Shown piece by piece: positions 61,401 through 64,000 of a stretch of 64,000 nucleotides of DNA. The position numbers and the translations under genes are program-made. The stretch is from Norana najaformis (taxonomy: Eukaryota > Annelida > Clitellata > Crassiclitellata > Hormogastridae): NCBI GenBank assembly GCA_964023275.1, contig OZ029915.1, positions 14,142,712 to 14,206,711 of the forward strand. Reading direction: 5' to 3'. Numbering within the stretch: the first letter of the stretch is position 1; each line of letters begins with the position of its first letter. The notes beneath the pieces are model-generated. The model had not been told where the DNA came from. It made no database searches and worked only from the letters and a program-made list of their open reading frames with translations.

Positions 61401-63662
61401 TGCCATCTGACCAAAGTATATCAGATCTTATCCAATTCCTCAACCTCAGGTGAGAGAAATCTAGCCTGAGTGTGAGGAATCAGTAGGCAGCAAAGCATAT
61501 CTGGCATATTTATGACCTGCTGCCTGTTCAGCTGCAGAACCTGCTGAAACTGCTGTCAGTGACAGATAGGAAGCAGCACAAGTATTGATCATTGTAGCAT
61601 CTCAGGTCAAGTATTTACCAGTAGCCCAAGGAAATAGTGTAGGACCACAGGGCAGCTTGTTTCTTCGTGCTTGGAACATCTGCACTCTGGAGTGATTGCC
61701 AGATGATATAGTTTATGGCACGATGGCAAAAATAGTTTTAAAAAATAGATGGATACTATAAAAAAATAGATGACAAACTAGATGGTCCGTGGCAAATGCA
61801 GTGTTCTCTGGATATTTTAAAAAATAGATGGCAAACTAGATGGTCCGTGGTGACCCTATGGGCCAACAGTATCTCCACATTGACATGCATGAGGCGGCAG
61901 AGGTCAAGGCCTAAGTAAAACCCCACTGATACCCGCAACACCTCATTATCTAAACAGAGGCCACAAGAAGGGATTTGGAGAGCAATTAGCCAATCGCCAG
62001 AATGAGGAAAGCAGGCAGCAGTAATAATAACAATCATTATTATTATTTTACTCCCAAAGTACATGTAATCACTTGTGACCTAAAAAAAAACTACAAAATA
62101 CCCATAAAATTCACCCATGTCAAGTAAGCAATGGCAACCATAAAGGAAGGTAGAAATAGGTTGGCATGACAGAATACAAAGGTAGCATGGTACCTGACCA
62201 CTTCTGAAGGCAACCAGTCAAAATGACCATCCGTGTAATGATGCGAGTTAATCATTCAAAATGGAAACAACCACAACTTCGGCAATTGTCCAGGTCATGC
62301 ATACGTACATCAACACCACCATGACTACCCACACCATCAACATCACTACCACCAACACATCTTGAAGAGGCACTATGTAAATTATGTATTACATACTGCA
62401 TTGCATTTCATTACAATAACATTATTGCCATTACCATCATCAACATTATCACCATCATCAGAATAATCATCACAATCATCCCACTCATCACAATCATAGT
62501 CAACATCATCATCGTAATCGTAATAATAAAATTCATCATCATCATCATCGTTGCCCTCATCAATGACTTAAGTTTCTGAAACAGTGTGACAGATATGCCT
62601 TATGCATAAATTCAGTAATAAGTGCATGCAAATAAACTTAGCTACTGTTGTAATTTCCCATAAGCACAGACAGCAACAGACCCGGGTTTGAGCTCTGACT
62701 GTCGCCGAATGCAGCTGTATCTGACAGCAATTGTGGCTGCTTGTGCAAGACCTCTAGCTGCCTGATCCAAGACCACCATTGCTCGAACAAATATCATTGC
62801 ACCATATGCATGCTTCTCTGTCTTCGGTTTGATGTAAGTGCCGTCCTTTAGAACCTGAGACCATATCACAAAACTCAATAATTTCTAAGCAACTTTTTGA
62901 CAAACTTCATCTCTGCAGCTGGATACATGCTTTTAAAATGTGCCACTACCAATATCTCAGTGAACTGAACAAACCATATATTTAGGAATAAACTTGAGAA
63001 TTGCAAAGTTTTCTGGTATTTTATCAGCTTAACAGCAAATCCTGCAGTTAGTCTCTGAACAACCTTTTCTCTTTGCTGTTCATTAAGGAACCACAAGCAA
63101 ATGCACTGTATTGAATCATTTTCTCTGGCTAACCAAGGTCACAATATTCATGTTTCCAAAAATATCCAGTCATGAGATTTCCTTCAGATCATTCAGACCA
63201 CAACAGACCTTTGTCAATACACTCAATTCCAGCTCTCAAATTTCCTATCAACCACCTCTTCCACTCCTATCACAGTGACTTTAAACCATTCTATACACCA
63301 ATATTAGGTCACTCAACTCATCCCATATACTCCTGGTTGATCCATCGTCACTTCTTATCGTTTCAGCAATCCTCTCAGTTCATCATACAAAGACAGAGAT
63401 GAACAACAAGAAACCATCAGTCAAAAACTTTATGTTCTGTATGTTAATGTCAAGCCAAACAAGAACAGCATTAGCTAAAAAAAATTGACTCCCAGTGAAA
63501 ACTGATTTCAGGGTACCAAGTCACTAGGACATAAAGACAATCAGACCTGAGCACTTTTCATCAGCATATTTTCACGAGGAATTCTGACATGGTTTAATCG
63601 CAGGAATCCATTATCTATGGTGTCAAAACCATACTTGGGTCCAATGTCACCAACAGTAATGC
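55433..63662 (-). CDS. ACOX1: Peroxisomal acyl-CoA oxidase, ACOX1-like (5'-partial)
   Basis: Exons on the minus strand, in coding order: 63662-63547, 62854-62682, 60554-60392, 59409-59219, 57636-57478, 57076-56971, 56238-56095 and 55717 to 55511 or 55433. All internal junctions are GT-AG and in phase. The product is a flavoprotein that oxidises acyl-CoA to trans-2-enoyl-CoA, making hydrogen peroxide, in peroxisomal beta-oxidation. Seen: [19 protein letters not shown] and IPRENMLMK in the first exon; [13 protein letters not shown] and the [16 protein letters not shown] block, whose Glu is the family's catalytic base; [10 protein letters not shown] and [11 protein letters not shown]; and [23 protein letters not shown] and SPLNK near the C terminus. 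About 420 residues are present, matching roughly residue 230 onward of human ACOX1. The N-terminal exons lie beyond 64000. Reading straight through the last exon ends ...QCNIIY with no SKL-type signal, so the true terminal exon is unresolved. Confidence 0.93.
57771..59130. mobile_element. Possible TIR element in ACOX intron, flanked by 30-bp repeats
   Basis: The left edge CATATTTTTCTAACTAAAGG and the right edge read inward (CTTATTTTCTGGACTATAAG) are weakly alike and belong to a TATTTTCTGGACTATAAGTN-type edge also seen at 29262. The flanks, ATGAAAGCAGTATAAGTCAT at 57742 and ATGAAAGCAGCCTAGGTCAT at 59131, form a direct repeat of about 30 bp at about 24 of 30 identical. No transposase is seen. 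The class is unclear. Confidence 0.4.
59921..60341. repeat. Recent direct duplication, copy 1 (ACOX intron)
   Basis: About 420 bp nearly identical to 61036-61461 in the same orientation, differing by a few substitutions and small indels. It lies 50 bp from the donor of the exon at 60392-60554, in the intron 3' of that exon. Confidence 0.95.
61036..61461. repeat. Recent direct duplication, copy 2 (ACOX intron)
   Basis: The partner of 59921-60341, in the intron on the other side of the same exon. Both copies carry a minus-strand frame beginning [13 protein letters not shown], which I do not recognise. Confidence 0.95.
61757..61860. repeat. Tandem pair of about 70 bp
   Basis: ACTAGATGGTCCGTGG occurs at 61778 and 61835, in each case after a run of A and ATAGATG. 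A local duplication in an ACOX intron. Confidence 0.8.
62400..62565. repeat. Degenerate CAT/ATC trinucleotide tract
   Basis: A 160-bp run of imperfect CATCATCAC-type units in an ACOX intron, ending with a purer ATC run at 62535-62550. It directly follows a TTGCATTTCATT-like LINE tail at about 62399, so it may be an extended LINE tail. Confidence 0.8.
62855..63546. other. ACOX intron, nothing recognised
   Basis: Intron between the first two exons in the window. No repeat or ORF of note. Confidence 0.4.
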
Positions 63663-64000
63663 CTAGAATGAAAACAATTTGTTTAAGAAATGCTTAGAAC
63701 TGATGCATAATATTATTATTAAGCATATGTAAAAATACATCTTTAGATCATAAAGTGCTCTACATTGACAGGTAAGCATACATCATTCTACTCAAAATCT
63801 ATCATAACAAAACCACATTATGCATGCTACCAAAAACCATCACTGATACCTATAGATAATGGTATTTTAAATCACGATTCTTTCTAATATCACTTAAATT
63901 TCTACTGAAGTAATTTTTGCAAGAACTAGAGAGCCTTCATACAAGTAAGTTTGGCATTGTATTGTAGCTTGCAAAACGGATGCCATAACTATCATGTATG

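Overview
This is a window of animal nuclear DNA. It has spliced genes with GT-AG introns of 0.1 to 9.4 kb, AT-rich introns, and a dense load of decayed LINEs and short DNA transposons. The protein-coding exons and the LINE types (PHD-finger LINE, L2/CR1-like, RTE) fit an invertebrate bilaterian, probably marine and perhaps lophotrochozoan. The species cannot be read from the sequence. There are no bacterial operons, CRISPR arrays or rRNA genes, and no LTR or retroviral element was recognised.

Three host genes can be assembled exon by exon. (1) TBCA, tubulin-folding cofactor A, plus strand, 1046-8423: four exons in phase, 115 residues, complete. (2) An RPRD2-like gene, plus strand, 21188-47440: eight exons in phase, 761 residues, with an N-terminal RNA polymerase II CTD-interacting domain, a coiled coil and a long low-complexity tail. 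A second possible end uses a 103-nt intron. (3) A peroxisomal acyl-CoA oxidase (ACOX1-like), minus strand, 63662 down to about 55433: eight exons covering the C-terminal two thirds; the N-terminal exons lie beyond the right edge. RPRD2 and ACOX converge across about 8 kb of repeat-rich DNA. The genes have unrelated roles (tubulin folding, transcription, peroxisomal beta-oxidation), so no functional cluster is implied.

Layout: 1-1045, repeat debris before TBCA. 1046-8423, TBCA, with a 1.44-kb piggyBac-like element and an RTE LINE fragment in its third intron. 8424-21187, a repeat field: CR1/L2-like LINE ends, a diverged direct duplication, an unclassified ORF behind a TATA-like site (13.7-15.0 kb), a near-complete PHD-finger LINE (15.0-18.8 kb) and a decayed unclassified ORF (19.05-19.87 kb). 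21188-47440, RPRD2; its 9.4-kb intron 5 holds a LINE within a LINE within a LINE, its intron 6 a hAT-like element, and its intron 7 two RTE LINEs, one carrying an eight-copy tandem array. 47.6-55.4 kb, convergent intergenic DNA with a clean hAT MITE. 55.4-64 kb, ACOX, with a recent direct duplication on both sides of one exon.

No clearly new biological system was found. The items most worth a second look are the nested LINEs broken inside a 2A-like motif, the tandem expansion inside a reverse transcriptase, the empty-site comparison that dates a short repeat, the two unclassified ORFs, and the unresolved 3' ends of RPRD2 and ACOX.
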